50,667 bases of DNA from Sphingomonas sp. (GCF_017304615.1 NZ_JAFKLZ010000006.1:1-50667); one strand, 5' to 3'. Positions 21,455 through 30,619 are shown, counted from the stretch's first letter. The notes: generated by a model from the sequence alone, not told the origin. Numbers and translations are program-made.

Positions 21455-23032
21455 TCAGGAGCCCTTGCCCTTGTCGCCCTTCTTATCGTCATCGTCTTTG
21501 GCTTCGAGCATCGTGATCGCGCCGGGGATATCCTTTGCCTCGATGGCTGCCAGGGCTTTTTGCGCCTTGGTCGAAACCTTTCGGTCTTCGGCCGAATATG
21601 CCACCGGCGCGAGTGCGACCCTGGCGTATTTGACGTTGTCCTGACGCAGGAACACCCGCGCCGCGACGAGTCGCAGCTCACTGTCATACGGCGCCAGTGC
21701 ATAGGCGTAGATCAGCGCCTTGTCGGCGTTGGCATTCGGCTTCTGGCCAGCTTTTTCGAAACTCTTGTAATATTCGTAGAGCGGCGCCGGATCCTCGGTG
21801 TCGATCTTGTTCGCCATCAGGAACCATCGCCGGATCGCTTGCCACTTTGCGGGGTCGGTCACCTTGTTGCGCGCCGCGATCTCCGCCTGGGCGAGCCCCT
21901 TATAGATCAGAGCGTGGATCGATTTCGGGTCGGCGGCGATCGCGCGATCGGCCGCCGCTTCGGCCAGCGCGAAGCCGGCAAGGGCCTTGGCATCCTCCTC
22001 CTTGTACAGCACGGACGCGACGTCGAACTCGGCTTCTGCGAGTTCGTTCTGTGCGTCGGCGTCGTTGGGATAGGGGGCGGCGAGGCGACGCGCCATGGCG
22101 ACGACGTTGGCGGCATCCTTCTTGGAAACGCCAGCCTTCGACTCGATCAGTGCCGGCATGATCGCGGCCGCACCGGCCGCCAGCGGCGTCAGGGTGACGG
22201 TACCAATCGGCAATTCTGCCGCAGTAAACCGCGCCGACGGGTATTTCCGCTGTTTTGCCCAGACATCCATCTTGGCGTCGAGCGTGTTGGGGTTGCCGAT
22301 GATGCGCGCCGCTTCCTTGACGGGCGTGCCCCCGTTGATCGCACCGATATACTGGGCCAGATCCTTGCGCCGTTCGGCGTCGAACGTGAGATAGTGAACC
22401 AGCAGCCACCCTCGGCTGTAGACTGCGTCGCGACTACCGCCTGTCAGTCGGTCGGACGGCATCGCCTTCAAGAGGTCATCGGCGGGCATCAGGCCGGAAT
22501 TGCCGACCGTCCATCTCCGATAGATTGGCGGCGCGCCGAACGTGTAGCTTTGGTCGGGATCGACGATCGCCGTGGCGTGCAGCTCTGCGAACCCTTCGAC
22601 AAACCAATAGGGAAATCCCGCGTCGGCCCAGTGCAGGAACATCCAGTGGTGGGCATATTCGTGGAACAGGATCGCCTGTGACGAAAGTTCGCCACCGCCA
22701 TCGCTGCGCGGGGTGAAGGCCACCGATCCGCTGGCTTGCGGGTTATAGAAGCCCGCAACCCCGGGGCTCGACAGGCGCTGGATGTCGCCGATTCCGTCCA
22801 CCACGAAAATGGTGACACGCGATGCAGGGCCACGCTTGAGCTCCGGTGTGACATGCCAGACGCTCATCGCCTTGTCGAAGCGTTCGAGCTTTTCGGTGAA
22901 TGCCTTCACCTTCTCGGCGCTGTCGTTGTCGTAAACCACGAAGTGGTCCGAGGTGGCGCGATACCAGGTTGCGTTGGCCGATGCCGGAACCATGGAGAGC
23001 GTTGCGGCGGAGAGAAGTAGCTTGCGGATCAT
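21455..23032 (-). CDS. Exported HExxH metallopeptidase with repeat-like helical tail
   Basis: A 525-residue protein with a Sec signal (MIRKLLLSAATLSMVPASANA). The zinc site is HEYAH (His124, Glu125, His128), and VEGFAELHA with Glu146 fits the third ligand of gluzincins, so this resembles the peptidase MA-like or DUF1570 group. From about residue 300 the sequence becomes Ala-rich and helical with TPR-like spacing. It ends in a charged DDDDKKGDKGKGS tail. It probably acts in the periplasm. It is 45 bases downstream of priA and 38 bases upstream of the serine protease, so two exported proteases follow each other on one strand. Confidence 0.8.
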   Translation of the reverse strand: MIRKLLLSAATLSMVPASANATWYRATSDHFVVYDNDSAEKVKAFTEKLERFDKAMSVWHVTPELKRGPASRVTIFVVDGIGDIQRLSSPGVAGFYNPQASGSVAFTPRSDGGGELSSQAILFHEYAHHWMFLHWADAGFPYWFVEGFAELHATAIVDPDQSYTFGAPPIYRRWTVGNSGLMPADDLLKAMPSDRLTGGSRDAVYSRGWLLVHYLTFDAERRKDLAQYIGAINGGTPVKEAARIIGNPNTLDAKMDVWAKQRKYPSARFTAAELPIGTVTLTPLAAGAAAIMPALIESKAGVSKKDAANVVAMARRLAAPYPNDADAQNELAEAEFDVASVLYKEEDAKALAGFALAEAAADRAIAADPKSIHALIYKGLAQAEIAARNKVTDPAKWQAIRRWFLMANKIDTEDPAPLYEYYKSFEKAGQKPNANADKALIYAYALAPYDSELRLVAARVFLRQDNVKYARVALAPVAYSAEDRKVSTKAQKALAAIEAKDIPGAITMLEAKDDDDKKGDKGKGS

Positions 23033-23076
23033 TTGCCCCCCAAAGACTATGTTTTCCCGCGACCTTATCGCCGATT

Positions 23077-25251
23077 TCAGACAAAGCTATAGGGATCGAT
23101 GTCGACGACGACCCGCACTTTCGCGGGCCAGTCGAGCTTGCTGAGCCAGTCGCGGATGACGTCTTGCACATCCAGAGCGCGGCGGGCGTGGACGAGCAGG
23201 CGGTAGCGGTGCCTGCCGCGTAGCATCGCGAGCGGGGCGGGGGCGGGGCCATAGACTTCCATGCCATCCACCTTCGGCGCGGTGCGGCCGACGAGTTGCG
23301 CGATTTCGTGCGCGGCGGATTGGTCTTCCGAGGAAACGACGATCGCGGCGTAGCGGCCGAACGGCGGGGCGCCCGCCTGGCGCCGCTCGTCGGTTTCGGC
23401 GGCGGTGAAGGCCTCCACGTCGCCGGAAATCAGCGCCGCCATCACCGGGTGAGACGGGTCGTGGGTCTGGATATAGACATGGCCGGGCTTCTCACCGCGC
23501 CCGGCGCGGCCGGCGACTTGCATGATTTGCTGGAACGTGCGCTCCGCCGCCCGAAGATCGCCGCCGCCCAGCCCCAGATCGGCGTCGATCACCCCGACGA
23601 GCGTCAGATTGGGGAAGTGATAGCCCTTGGTCACCAATTGCGTGCCGATGACGATGTCGATGTCGCCGGCTTCCATGCGGTGGACGAACTCGGCGGCCTT
23701 GGCGGGCGACCAGATCGTGTCACTCGTGACGATCGCGGTCTTCGCCTCGGGCCAAAGTAAGGCGGCCTCATCCGCGATACGCTCGACCCCCGGGCCGCAC
23801 GCGACGAGGCTGTCCTCCGCCTTGCATTCGGGGCAGGCGTGCGGGGTCGGCATGATGTGTCCGCAATGGTGGCACGACAGGCGGCGGACAAGGCGGTGCT
23901 CAACCATCCACGCGGTGCAATTGGGACATTGGAAGCGATGCCCGCAGGCCCGGCAGAGGGTTAGCGGGGCGTAGCCGCGGCGATTAAGGAAGAGGAGCGC
24001 CTGTTCGCCCCGCGCGAGCGTATCGTCGATCGCGGTGATCAGCGTCGGCGCGATCCAGCGGCCACGCTCCGGCGGATCGCGGAGCAGGTCGATCGCCTCG
24101 ATCGCGGGCATTTCCGCCGCGCCGTAGCGGCCGGGCAGCTTGAGTTCGGCATAGTTGCCGATCTCGACCTGCTGACGCGTCTCGATCGCGGGAGTGGCGG
24201 TGGCGAGAATCACCGGCACGCCCTCGAACTTGCCGCGCATCACCGCGACGTCGCGCGCGTGGTAATGGACGCCCTCCTCCTGCTTGAAGCTGGTTTCGTG
24301 CGCCTCATCGACGACGATCAGGCCGAGGTTCGAATAGGGCAGGAACAATGCCGAGCGCGCGCCGACGGTGACGAGCGCCTGGCCGGTGGCGATCGCGCGC
24401 CACGCCCGGCGGCGCTGCGACTGACGCAGGCCTGAATGCCACGCGACCGGTTCACAGCCGAACCGGGCGGTGAACCGCTGGAGGAACGGCTCGGTCAGCG
24501 CGATTTCGGGAAGGAGGACGAGCGTCTGGCGACCGGCGCGGATTGCGGCTGCGATCGCCTCGAAATAGACTTCAGTCTTGCCCGACCCGGTAACGCCGTC
24601 GAGCAGGGTGGGCTGGAACGCGTGCGCCTCGACCCCGGCGACCAGCGCGTCCGCAGCCGCCTGTTGCTCTGCCGACAGCACCGGGGCCGCGTGATCGGGG
24701 TCTGGCAGCGGGAAGGGGCTGTCGATATCGACTTCGACCGGCTCGATCGCGCCCGCCTTGACCAGCCCTCGAATGACTCCGTCGGATACGTCGGCGATCG
24801 TCGCGAGTTCGCGGACCAGGCCCTGGCGATCGCCGATCCGCTCGAGCGCCTGTTCGCGTTGCGGGGTCATGCGGTCGGGTACATTGCCGGTCGCGCGATA
24901 TTCGGTGACGGTTCGTGCGCCCTCCAGCGCCGATGTCGACGGCAGCGCCATCCGCGCGACCGAGGCGGGCGCGGCCAAGTAGTAATCCGACGTCCACTCG
25001 ATCAGCCGTCGCATAGCTTCGGTCAGCGGCGGGACGGGGAGGACGCCCATTAGGTTGCGCAGCCTATTGTCGCCGACCTCGGCGTCGCTGGGCATCCGCT
25101 CGGGCTCCCATACAACGCCGAGCAACTGGCGCGGCCCCAGCGGCGCGACGACCAGCGACCCCGGCTCGACCTCCATGCCATGGGGCACGCGGTAATCGAG
25201 CGGGCCGAGCGCTGAATTCATGACGAGGACGCGGGCGCGGGACATTGCCAT
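23077..25251 (-). CDS. priA: Primosomal replication protein N' (PriA helicase)
   Basis: A 724-residue superfamily 2 helicase that restarts stalled replication forks. Visible parts are the N-terminal DNA-binding domain (ALGPLDYRVPHGMEVEPGSL), Walker A (GVTGSGKTEVYFEAI), a DEAH box (VVDEAHETSFKQ), the cysteine-rich zinc insertion (CRACGHRFQCPNC, then CHHCGHIMPTPHACPEC) and motifs V-VI (GTQLVTKGYHFPNL, QVAGRAGRG). All are intact. The ATG at 25251 begins MAMSRARVL; a second ATG at 25245 is possible. It is divergent from the DUF1801 gene, with 35 bases between starts. Confidence 0.95.
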   Translation of the reverse strand: MAMSRARVLVMNSALGPLDYRVPHGMEVEPGSLVVAPLGPRQLLGVVWEPERMPSDAEVGDNRLRNLMGVLPVPPLTEAMRRLIEWTSDYYLAAPASVARMALPSTSALEGARTVTEYRATGNVPDRMTPQREQALERIGDRQGLVRELATIADVSDGVIRGLVKAGAIEPVEVDIDSPFPLPDPDHAAPVLSAEQQAAADALVAGVEAHAFQPTLLDGVTGSGKTEVYFEAIAAAIRAGRQTLVLLPEIALTEPFLQRFTARFGCEPVAWHSGLRQSQRRRAWRAIATGQALVTVGARSALFLPYSNLGLIVVDEAHETSFKQEEGVHYHARDVAVMRGKFEGVPVILATATPAIETRQQVEIGNYAELKLPGRYGAAEMPAIEAIDLLRDPPERGRWIAPTLITAIDDTLARGEQALLFLNRRGYAPLTLCRACGHRFQCPNCTAWMVEHRLVRRLSCHHCGHIMPTPHACPECKAEDSLVACGPGVERIADEAALLWPEAKTAIVTSDTIWSPAKAAEFVHRMEAGDIDIVIGTQLVTKGYHFPNLTLVGVIDADLGLGGGDLRAAERTFQQIMQVAGRAGRGEKPGHVYIQTHDPSHPVMAALISGDVEAFTAAETDERRQAGAPPFGRYAAIVVSSEDQSAAHEIAQLVGRTAPKVDGMEVYGPAPAPLAMLRGRHRYRLLVHARRALDVQDVIRDWLSKLDWPAKVRVVVDIDPYSFV

Positions 25252-25286
25252 CCGACTAATATAGGAATCGCCGCAAGGGCACCCCA

Positions 25287-25730
25287 ATGACACCGCAACA
25301 GCAACTCGACGAGTTCATCGACCGCTTCACGCCCGAGGTCGCAGCGCAGGCGCGGCGCGCCCTGGCGGCGGTGGGCGAGCGGCTGCCGGGCGCGACGCGG
25401 TTGGTCTACGACAATTACAATGCGCTCGCGATCGCGTTCGGACCCGACGACAAGGCGCGAGCGGCTGTCTGTTCGGTGGCGCTCTATCCGCGCTGGGTGA
25501 GCCTGTTCCTGGTCGGCGGTCAGGATCTGTCGGATCCGGCTGGATTGCTGGAGGGCGGCGGCGGCACGATGCGCCACGTCAAATTGACCGGCGATCGGCT
25601 CGACGATCCGGCCTTGTGGGCATTGCTCGACGCGGCGGCAGCGGGCGCGTCGCGGCCGATCGATCCAGCGGGTCAGGAGCGGCTGATCATCAAGTCGATC
25701 TCCGCGAAGCAGCGGCGGCGGCGACCGTGA
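25287..25730 (+). CDS. DUF1801 domain protein
   Basis: A 147-residue protein matching the DUF1801 (YdhG-like) fold by its VYDNYNALAIAFGPDDKARA and VCSVALYPRWVSLFLVGGQD segments. The family is linked to frataxin-like folds but has no settled role. Start ATG 25287 lies close to the priA start on the other strand. Its TGA overlaps the xerC GTG start as GTGA. Confidence 0.8.
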   Translation: MTPQQQLDEFIDRFTPEVAAQARRALAAVGERLPGATRLVYDNYNALAIAFGPDDKARAAVCSVALYPRWVSLFLVGGQDLSDPAGLLEGGGGTMRHVKLTGDRLDDPALWALLDAAAAGASRPIDPAGQERLIIKSISAKQRRRRP

Positions 25731-26611
25731 CGGCGCTACCGCTCGAGTTTGGCAAGCATCTGGCGCGCGACCGGCGGCGGTCGGCGCATACCGTGCGCGC
25801 TTATGAAGCGACGGCGGTGCGGCTGATCGCGTTCCTGGGCGAGCATTGGGGCGAGGCGGTCGATGCGGCGGCGTTGGGTCGGGTGAGTGCGGCGGACCTG
25901 CGCGCGTATCTGGCGAAGCGGCGCGGCGAGGGGCTGGGTAATGCGTCGGCCGCGCGCGAATTGTCTGCGGTCAGGACGTTCCTTCGATGGGCGGGGGGCG
26001 CGGACGCCTCGCCGCGCATCAAGGGGCCGCGCGTCAAGAAGGGCGTGCCGCGCCCAATCTCCCCCGCCGACGCGGTCGCACTGGCGGAGGAAGTGGCGGA
26101 CGACGCCGCCGAGCCGTGGATCGGCGCGCGTGACTGGGCGGTGTTGCTGCTGCTTTATGGCGCGGGATTGCGAATCGGCGAGGCGGTGGGGCTGACCGGC
26201 AGCGTGCTGCCGCTCGGGGAGACGATGGCGGTCACCGGCAAGCGCGACAAGACGCGGATCGTGCCGATCCTGCCGCAAGTGCGCGAGGCGATCGACGCTT
26301 ATGTCGCGAGTTCGCCATGGGGCGTGGCGCGCACCGAGCCGTTGTTTCGCGGGGCGAAGGGCGGGCCGCTATCGGCGGGTGTCGTGCGCCGATCGGTGCA
26401 GGCGGCACGGACGCGGCTTGGGCTGGCCGATCGCACGACGCCGCACGCGCTGCGTCACAGCTTCGCGACGCATCTCCTGGGGCGCGGCGCGGACTTGCGT
26501 CAGCTACAGGAACTGCTGGGCCATGCCAGCTTGAGCTCGACCCAGATCTATACGGCGGTCGATGCCGCGCATCTGCTGGATGTGTACCGGAACGCGCACC
26601 CGCGGGCCTAG
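25727..26611 (+). CDS. xerC: Tyrosine recombinase XerC
   Basis: A 294-residue recombinase with an N-terminal SAM-like core-binding domain (LARDRRRSAHTVRAYEATAV) and a catalytic domain holding Arg149 (AGLRIGE), a Lys in GKRDKTR (172-175), His240-x-x-Arg243 (HALRHSF), His266 (LGHASL) and the nucleophile Tyr275 (STQIYTAVD). With XerD it resolves chromosome dimers at dif. Length and sequence are those of chromosomal XerC, not an element integrase. The GTG start at 25727 overlaps the DUF1801 stop. Confidence 0.93.
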   Translation: MTALPLEFGKHLARDRRRSAHTVRAYEATAVRLIAFLGEHWGEAVDAAALGRVSAADLRAYLAKRRGEGLGNASAARELSAVRTFLRWAGGADASPRIKGPRVKKGVPRPISPADAVALAEEVADDAAEPWIGARDWAVLLLLYGAGLRIGEAVGLTGSVLPLGETMAVTGKRDKTRIVPILPQVREAIDAYVASSPWGVARTEPLFRGAKGGPLSAGVVRRSVQAARTRLGLADRTTPHALRHSFATHLLGRGADLRQLQELLGHASLSSTQIYTAVDAAHLLDVYRNAHPRA

Positions 26612-27207
26612 CCCCGTGGTTTCCACGTCGCGACACGGTAGAGATACCAGATCAGGATCGCCGCGCAGATCGCGACCGCCGCCGGACCCGTCCACGCCTC
26701 CGCCTCGCGGAAATTGTGGCCGAGCCAATAGCCGGCGCCGGTCAGGAACAGGTTCCAGATGAAAGTCCCCGCCAGCGTCCAGACGATGAACTTCCAGCGC
26801 GGCATGTTCGAAATTCCGGCGGGCAGCGAGATGATCGACCGCCCGAACGGCATGAAGCGCATGACGAAGATCAGCCATTGGCCGTGCCGGAAGAAGAAAT
26901 TGTCGATCCGCTCGACATCGCTCCATTCGACCGTCAGCCAGCGTCCGTTGCGCTCCACGAAGGGCTTGAGCTTCTGCAGGGGGACATAGCGCCCGACCCA
27001 GTACCAGAAATAATTGCCCGCCGTTGAGCCGACCGTGCCCGCGGCCATCACGCCCCAGAAATCGAGCTTGCCGTGCGCGACCGCGATCCCGGCGAAGCCC
27101 ATGATGACTTCCGACGGGATCGGCGGGATGATGTTTTCGAGCGCCATCCAGACGAAGATGGCGAGATAGCCCCATTGTTCGAGGCCATCGAGGAACCATT
27201 GGGTCAT
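26608..27207 (-). CDS. DedA family membrane protein
   Basis: A 199-residue polytopic inner-membrane protein of the DedA/Tvp38 (SNARE-associated) family. The signature ENIIPPIPSEVIMGFAG near residue 24, GSTAGNYFWYWVGRYV in the middle and the RFMPFGRSIISLPAGI segment (with the conserved Arg) are present. DedA proteins are implicated in lipid carrier recycling and membrane-potential homeostasis. It is the last gene of the rsmI-yraN-gshB-dedA series. Its stop overlaps the converging xerC end by four bases. Confidence 0.92.
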   Translation of the reverse strand: MTQWFLDGLEQWGYLAIFVWMALENIIPPIPSEVIMGFAGIAVAHGKLDFWGVMAAGTVGSTAGNYFWYWVGRYVPLQKLKPFVERNGRWLTVEWSDVERIDNFFFRHGQWLIFVMRFMPFGRSIISLPAGISNMPRWKFIVWTLAGTFIWNLFLTGAGYWLGHNFREAEAWTGPAAVAICAAILIWYLYRVATWKPRG

Positions 27208-27237
27208 CCGTCGCGACGCCGTTTACGGCCAAAGGGC

Positions 27238-28194
27238 TCAAGCATGGGCGGACACTTTCGCCTCGATCGCGTCCCAGATCATCGCGGCGACGTCGATCCC
27301 GTCGAGCCGCTCGATCGCGACGATGCCGGTAGGCGAGGTGACGTTGATCTCGGTCAACCATTCGCCGCCGATCACGTCGATCCCGACGAACAGCAGTCCG
27401 CGCTTCTTGAGTTCAGGGCCGAGTGCCGCGCAGATTTCGCGCTCCTTCGCCGTCAGTTCGGTCTTTGCGGCCGATCCGCCGACCGCCAGGTTGGACCGGA
27501 ACTCGCCCTCACCGGGGATGCGGTTGATCGCGCCCGCCACCTCGCCATCGACCAGGACGATGCGCTTGTCGCCGCTCGCCACGCCCGGCAGGAATGCCTG
27601 AAGCATGTGCGGCTCGCGCCAAGTCATGTTGAAGACTTCGATCAGCGCGGAGAGATTGGTGCCGGCGTGGTCGACCTTGAACACCGCCTTGCCGCCATTG
27701 CCATGGATCGGCTTGACGACGATCTCGCCATGTTCGTGCAGGAATGCCTTCGCCTCCTCCAGGCTGCGCGTTACCAGCGTGGGCGGCATGAACTGGGCGA
27801 AGTCGAGCACGAACACCTTTTCGGGCGCGTTGCGGACGCTGGCCGGGTCGTTCACGACGAGCGTCTTGTGCGCGATGCGTTCGAGCAGATGCGTCGCAGT
27901 GATGTAGCCGAGATCGAACGGCGGGTCCTGGCGCATCAGCACGACATCCGCCTCGTCGCCGAGGTCCAGGTTGACCGGATCGCCGAACGCGAAATGCTGG
28001 GCCGCGTTACGCTCGACGGTGACCGGATGCGCCTTCGCCCAGACGCGGCCGTCGGCATAGTTGAGTGCGTCGGCGGTGTAGTGGAACAGCTGGTGCCCGC
28101 GCGCTTGCGCCGACAGCATCAGCGCAAAGGTCGAATCGCCCGCGATATTGATCGATTCCAGTGGGTCCATCTGGACGGCGACGGTCAGCGGCAT
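27238..28194 (-). CDS. gshB: Glutathione synthetase
   Basis: A 318-residue ATP-grasp ligase that joins gamma-glutamylcysteine and glycine. It opens LTVAVQMDPLESINIAGDST and has the ATP-grasp pieces VVKPIHGNGGKAVFKV, INRIPGEGEFRSNLAVGGSA and FVGIDVIGGEWLTEINVTSP. AAGGAG ends six bases before the ATG at 28194, which decides against a slightly longer reading. A perfect 9-bp inverted repeat lies 25-48 bases upstream of the start, so the gene may be individually regulated. DedA follows after 30 bases. Confidence 0.96.
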   Translation of the reverse strand: MPLTVAVQMDPLESINIAGDSTFALMLSAQARGHQLFHYTADALNYADGRVWAKAHPVTVERNAAQHFAFGDPVNLDLGDEADVVLMRQDPPFDLGYITATHLLERIAHKTLVVNDPASVRNAPEKVFVLDFAQFMPPTLVTRSLEEAKAFLHEHGEIVVKPIHGNGGKAVFKVDHAGTNLSALIEVFNMTWREPHMLQAFLPGVASGDKRIVLVDGEVAGAINRIPGEGEFRSNLAVGGSAAKTELTAKEREICAALGPELKKRGLLFVGIDVIGGEWLTEINVTSPTGIVAIERLDGIDVAAMIWDAIEAKVSAHA

Positions 28195-28218
28195 GGTTAC
28201 TCCTTGCAACCCGTCCTA

Positions 28219-28242
28219 GGTGACTTATTCAACTAAGTCACC
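28219..28242. promoter_or_regulatory. Perfect inverted repeat upstream of gshB
   Basis: GGTGACTTA and TAAGTCACC are exact inverted copies separated by six bases (TTCAAC). The site overlaps the yraN stop codon and lies just upstream of the gshB ribosome site. It lacks a following T-run, and its AT-rich centre resembles an operator for a dimeric regulator rather than a terminator. An RNA hairpin is the alternative. Confidence 0.5.
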
Positions 28243-28591
28243 CCATCCAGGCGTTTTCGATATGGCGAGGCACCGCGCCGGGGGCAATGAGGATCACGTC
28301 GACGCGGATGTCGTCGCCCGGCCCTGCGTAGCGCGGCATCAGCACTTCGGCGGCGGCCGCGACGCGCGACAGGCGGCGTTCGTCGATGGCGAAGTCGAGT
28401 TCGGCGTCGGTCGCGCGCGTCTTGACCTCGACGAAGGCGATCAGGTTGCCTTTTCGGGCGACGAGGTCGACTTCGCCAGCGGGCGTGCGGACGCGGCGGT
28501 CGAGGATGCGCCAGCCCTTCAGTCGCAACCACCAGGCTGCGATCCGCTCGCCGCGCCGACCCGATGCTTCGGCGGCCTTGCGGTCCCTCAC
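28238..28591 (-). CDS. YraN family (UPF0102) nuclease-like protein
   Basis: A 117-residue protein with the restriction-endonuclease-like fold: GRRGERIAAWWLRLKGWRIL at the N-terminus, then GEVDLVARKGNLIAFVEVKT carrying the catalytic-type D-x(n)-E-x-K. The family role is unclear, though a link to recombination or Holliday junction processing has been proposed. It overlaps the rsmI stop by four bases, and rsmI-yraN beside an lppC-type gene is a widely conserved neighbourhood. Confidence 0.9.
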   Translation of the reverse strand: MRDRKAAEASGRRGERIAAWWLRLKGWRILDRRVRTPAGEVDLVARKGNLIAFVEVKTRATDAELDFAIDERRLSRVAAAAEVLMPRYAGPGDDIRVDVILIAPGAVPRHIENAWMG

Positions 28592-29421
28592 TTCATCTCC
28601 AGCGCGCGGGCATAGAGGGCCTTGCGGTCGAGATTGAGGCGCTTGGCGACTTCGCCCGCCGCCTTCGACGCGGGGAGGCGAGTCAGCGCTTCGGCGAGCG
28701 CGGCGTCGGCGTCCTCGGCGGTCGCGGCTGCCGGTTCCCCGGGCGGAGCGACGACGACGACGATCTCCCCCTTGGGCGCTCCCGCCTCGGCGTAACGTGC
28801 GGCGAGGCTCGACAGCGTGCCGGTCACGGCCTCCTCGAACTTCTTGGTGATCTCGCGCGTCACTGCCGCCTCACGGTCGCCCAGCCCTTCGGCCAGCGCC
28901 GCCAGCGTCGCAGCGAGGCGTGGACCCGATTCGTAGAACACCAGAGTCGCGCGAATCCCGGCGATCTCCGCGATCGAATCGGCGCGCGCGCCCGCCTTGG
29001 ACGGCAGGAAGCCGACGAACAGGAAGCGATCGGTGGGCAGTCCCGCCAAGGTGAGCGCCGCGACCGCCGCGCACGGGCCGGGGATCGTCACCACCGCATG
29101 ACCCGCAGCGCGGGCATCGCGGACCAGCTTGTAGCCCGGATCGGAAATCAGCGGCGTTCCCGCGTCGCTGACCAACGCGATCGCCTCTCGCCCGAGTCGC
29201 GCGATCAATCCGGGCCGGACGCGGTCCGCATTGTGGTCGTGATAGGCGATCATCGGACGCTTGACGCCGATATGTCGCAACAATCCGGCAGTGACGCGCG
29301 TATCCTCCACGGCAATCGCCGCGGCATGCGACAGGACGTGTGCGGCGCGCGGCGACAAGTCGCCGAGATTGCCGATCGGGGTCGCGACGATGTAGAGACC
29401 GGGCAAAAGCGTATCAGTCAT
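28588..29421 (-). CDS. rsmI: 16S rRNA (cytidine1402-2'-O)-methyltransferase RsmI
   Basis: A 277-residue tetrapyrrole-methylase-fold enzyme that uses S-adenosylmethionine to methylate C1402 in the decoding centre. Conserved pieces are GLYIVATPIGNLGDLSPRA, AVEDTRVTAGLLRHIGVKRP and ALVSDAGTPLISDPGYKLV. The ATG at 29421 gives the usual N-terminus; another ATG at 29436 would overlap the start of the divergent lipoprotein gene. No Shine-Dalgarno sequence precedes either. Translation is coupled to yraN downstream. Confidence 0.95.
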   Translation of the reverse strand: MTDTLLPGLYIVATPIGNLGDLSPRAAHVLSHAAAIAVEDTRVTAGLLRHIGVKRPMIAYHDHNADRVRPGLIARLGREAIALVSDAGTPLISDPGYKLVRDARAAGHAVVTIPGPCAAVAALTLAGLPTDRFLFVGFLPSKAGARADSIAEIAGIRATLVFYESGPRLAATLAALAEGLGDREAAVTREITKKFEEAVTGTLSSLAARYAEAGAPKGEIVVVVAPPGEPAAATAEDADAALAEALTRLPASKAAGEVAKRLNLDRKALYARALEMK

Positions 29422-29434
29422 CAGGGAACAGGTC

Positions 29435-30619
29435 ATGGCAGAGGGTGCATCCAAAGAGCAACGCTTGTTGGGGCTGCGGCGCGTCGCGATGCTGGCCGTC
29501 GCGATATTCGTGTCAGCCTGTTCGACGGTCGTGCCCAGGACAGCGCCGCCGCCGGGGCCCGCAGTCGTCGCGCCGCCGCCCGAGCCGGCGGTGGTGGCCG
29601 GCCTGCCGACCGACAGCGACCATCACATGGTCGCTCTGCTGGTGCCGCTGACCGGTGCGAACGGCGCGGTCGGGCGCAGCATCGCGAATGCCACCCAGCT
29701 TGCCTTGCTCGACACCAACAATTCGGTTCTGCGCATCACCACCTACGACACCGCGCTTGGCGCGGCGGCGGCGGCGCAGAAGGCGATCGACGAGGGCGCG
29801 CGGCTGATTCTCGGGCCGTTGCTCGCGGAGGATGTTCGCGCGGTGCTGCCGATCGCGAAGCGCGCCGGCGTGACCGTGATCAGTTTTTCCAACGACTCCA
29901 GCATCGCCGGATCGGGCGCGTATCTGATGGGCTATTCGCCCGGCCAGTCGATCGAGCGCGTCGTGGAATATGCGCGGAGCCAGGGGATCACGACCTATGG
30001 CGGGCTGGTCGCCAACGGCATTTACGGCCAACGCGCCTCGACCTCGTTCCTGCGCGCCGTCGAGGACAACAAGGGCCAGGTCATCTCGCTCCAGCCCTAT
30101 GACCGCTCGGTCGCGTCGATCACGGCGGCCGCGGCGCGGCTCGGCAAATCTGGGCCGGTTGGCGCAGTACTGATCGTCGATGACGCGGCGGCGGCGGCGG
30201 GCATCGTGCCGCTGATGCGCAAGGGCGGCCAGACCGGTGCGCGCGTGCTGGGCACGGAGCGCTGGAACAACGACACCGCGATCGGCGGACGTCCGGCGCT
30301 CAACGGGGCGTGGTTCGCCAGCGTCAGCGACGCCCTCTATCGCCAATATGCCGTCAAATATCGCGCGCGGTTCGGAGCCGGGCCGTATCGCCTGTCGAGC
30401 ATGGGATACGATTCGGTGCTGTTGACGATCCGTATTGCGCGCGACTGGCCGGTCGGGCGGCCGTTCCCGGAAAGCCGCCTGCGCGATTCGGGCGGATTCG
30501 CGGGGATCGACGGCGCGTTCCGGTTCGGCAGCAACGGCGTCGCGGAACGCGCGCTGGAGGTGCAGGAAGTGCGTGGGGGCACGACGGTGACGGTGTCGCC
30601 TGCGCCTTCGAGCTTCTAG
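29435..30619 (+). CDS. LppC/LpoA-like penicillin-binding protein activator, lipoprotein
   Basis: A 394-residue outer-membrane lipoprotein candidate. The signal ends with lipobox VSAC (Cys29). A Pro-rich linker follows, then a type I periplasmic-binding fold (MVALLVPLTGANGAVGRSIA, IDEGARLILGPLLAEDVRAV, GITTYGGLVANGIYGQRAST). This matches the C-terminal half of YraM/LpoA, which in E. coli activates PBP1A; the N-terminal TPR half is missing, as is common outside gammaproteobacteria. The ATG at 29435 lies 14 bases from the rsmI start on the other strand. Confidence 0.87.
   Translation: MAEGASKEQRLLGLRRVAMLAVAIFVSACSTVVPRTAPPPGPAVVAPPPEPAVVAGLPTDSDHHMVALLVPLTGANGAVGRSIANATQLALLDTNNSVLRITTYDTALGAAAAAQKAIDEGARLILGPLLAEDVRAVLPIAKRAGVTVISFSNDSSIAGSGAYLMGYSPGQSIERVVEYARSQGITTYGGLVANGIYGQRASTSFLRAVEDNKGQVISLQPYDRSVASITAAAARLGKSGPVGAVLIVDDAAAAAGIVPLMRKGGQTGARVLGTERWNNDTAIGGRPALNGAWFASVSDALYRQYAVKYRARFGAGPYRLSSMGYDSVLLTIRIARDWPVGRPFPESRLRDSGGFAGIDGAFRFGSNGVAERALEVQEVRGGTTVTVSPAPSSF

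Noticed and set aside
25727-26611. XerC as integrase of a mobile element
   Set aside because: Length, sequence and coupling to DUF1801 fit chromosomal XerC; no attachment repeats or cargo nearby.
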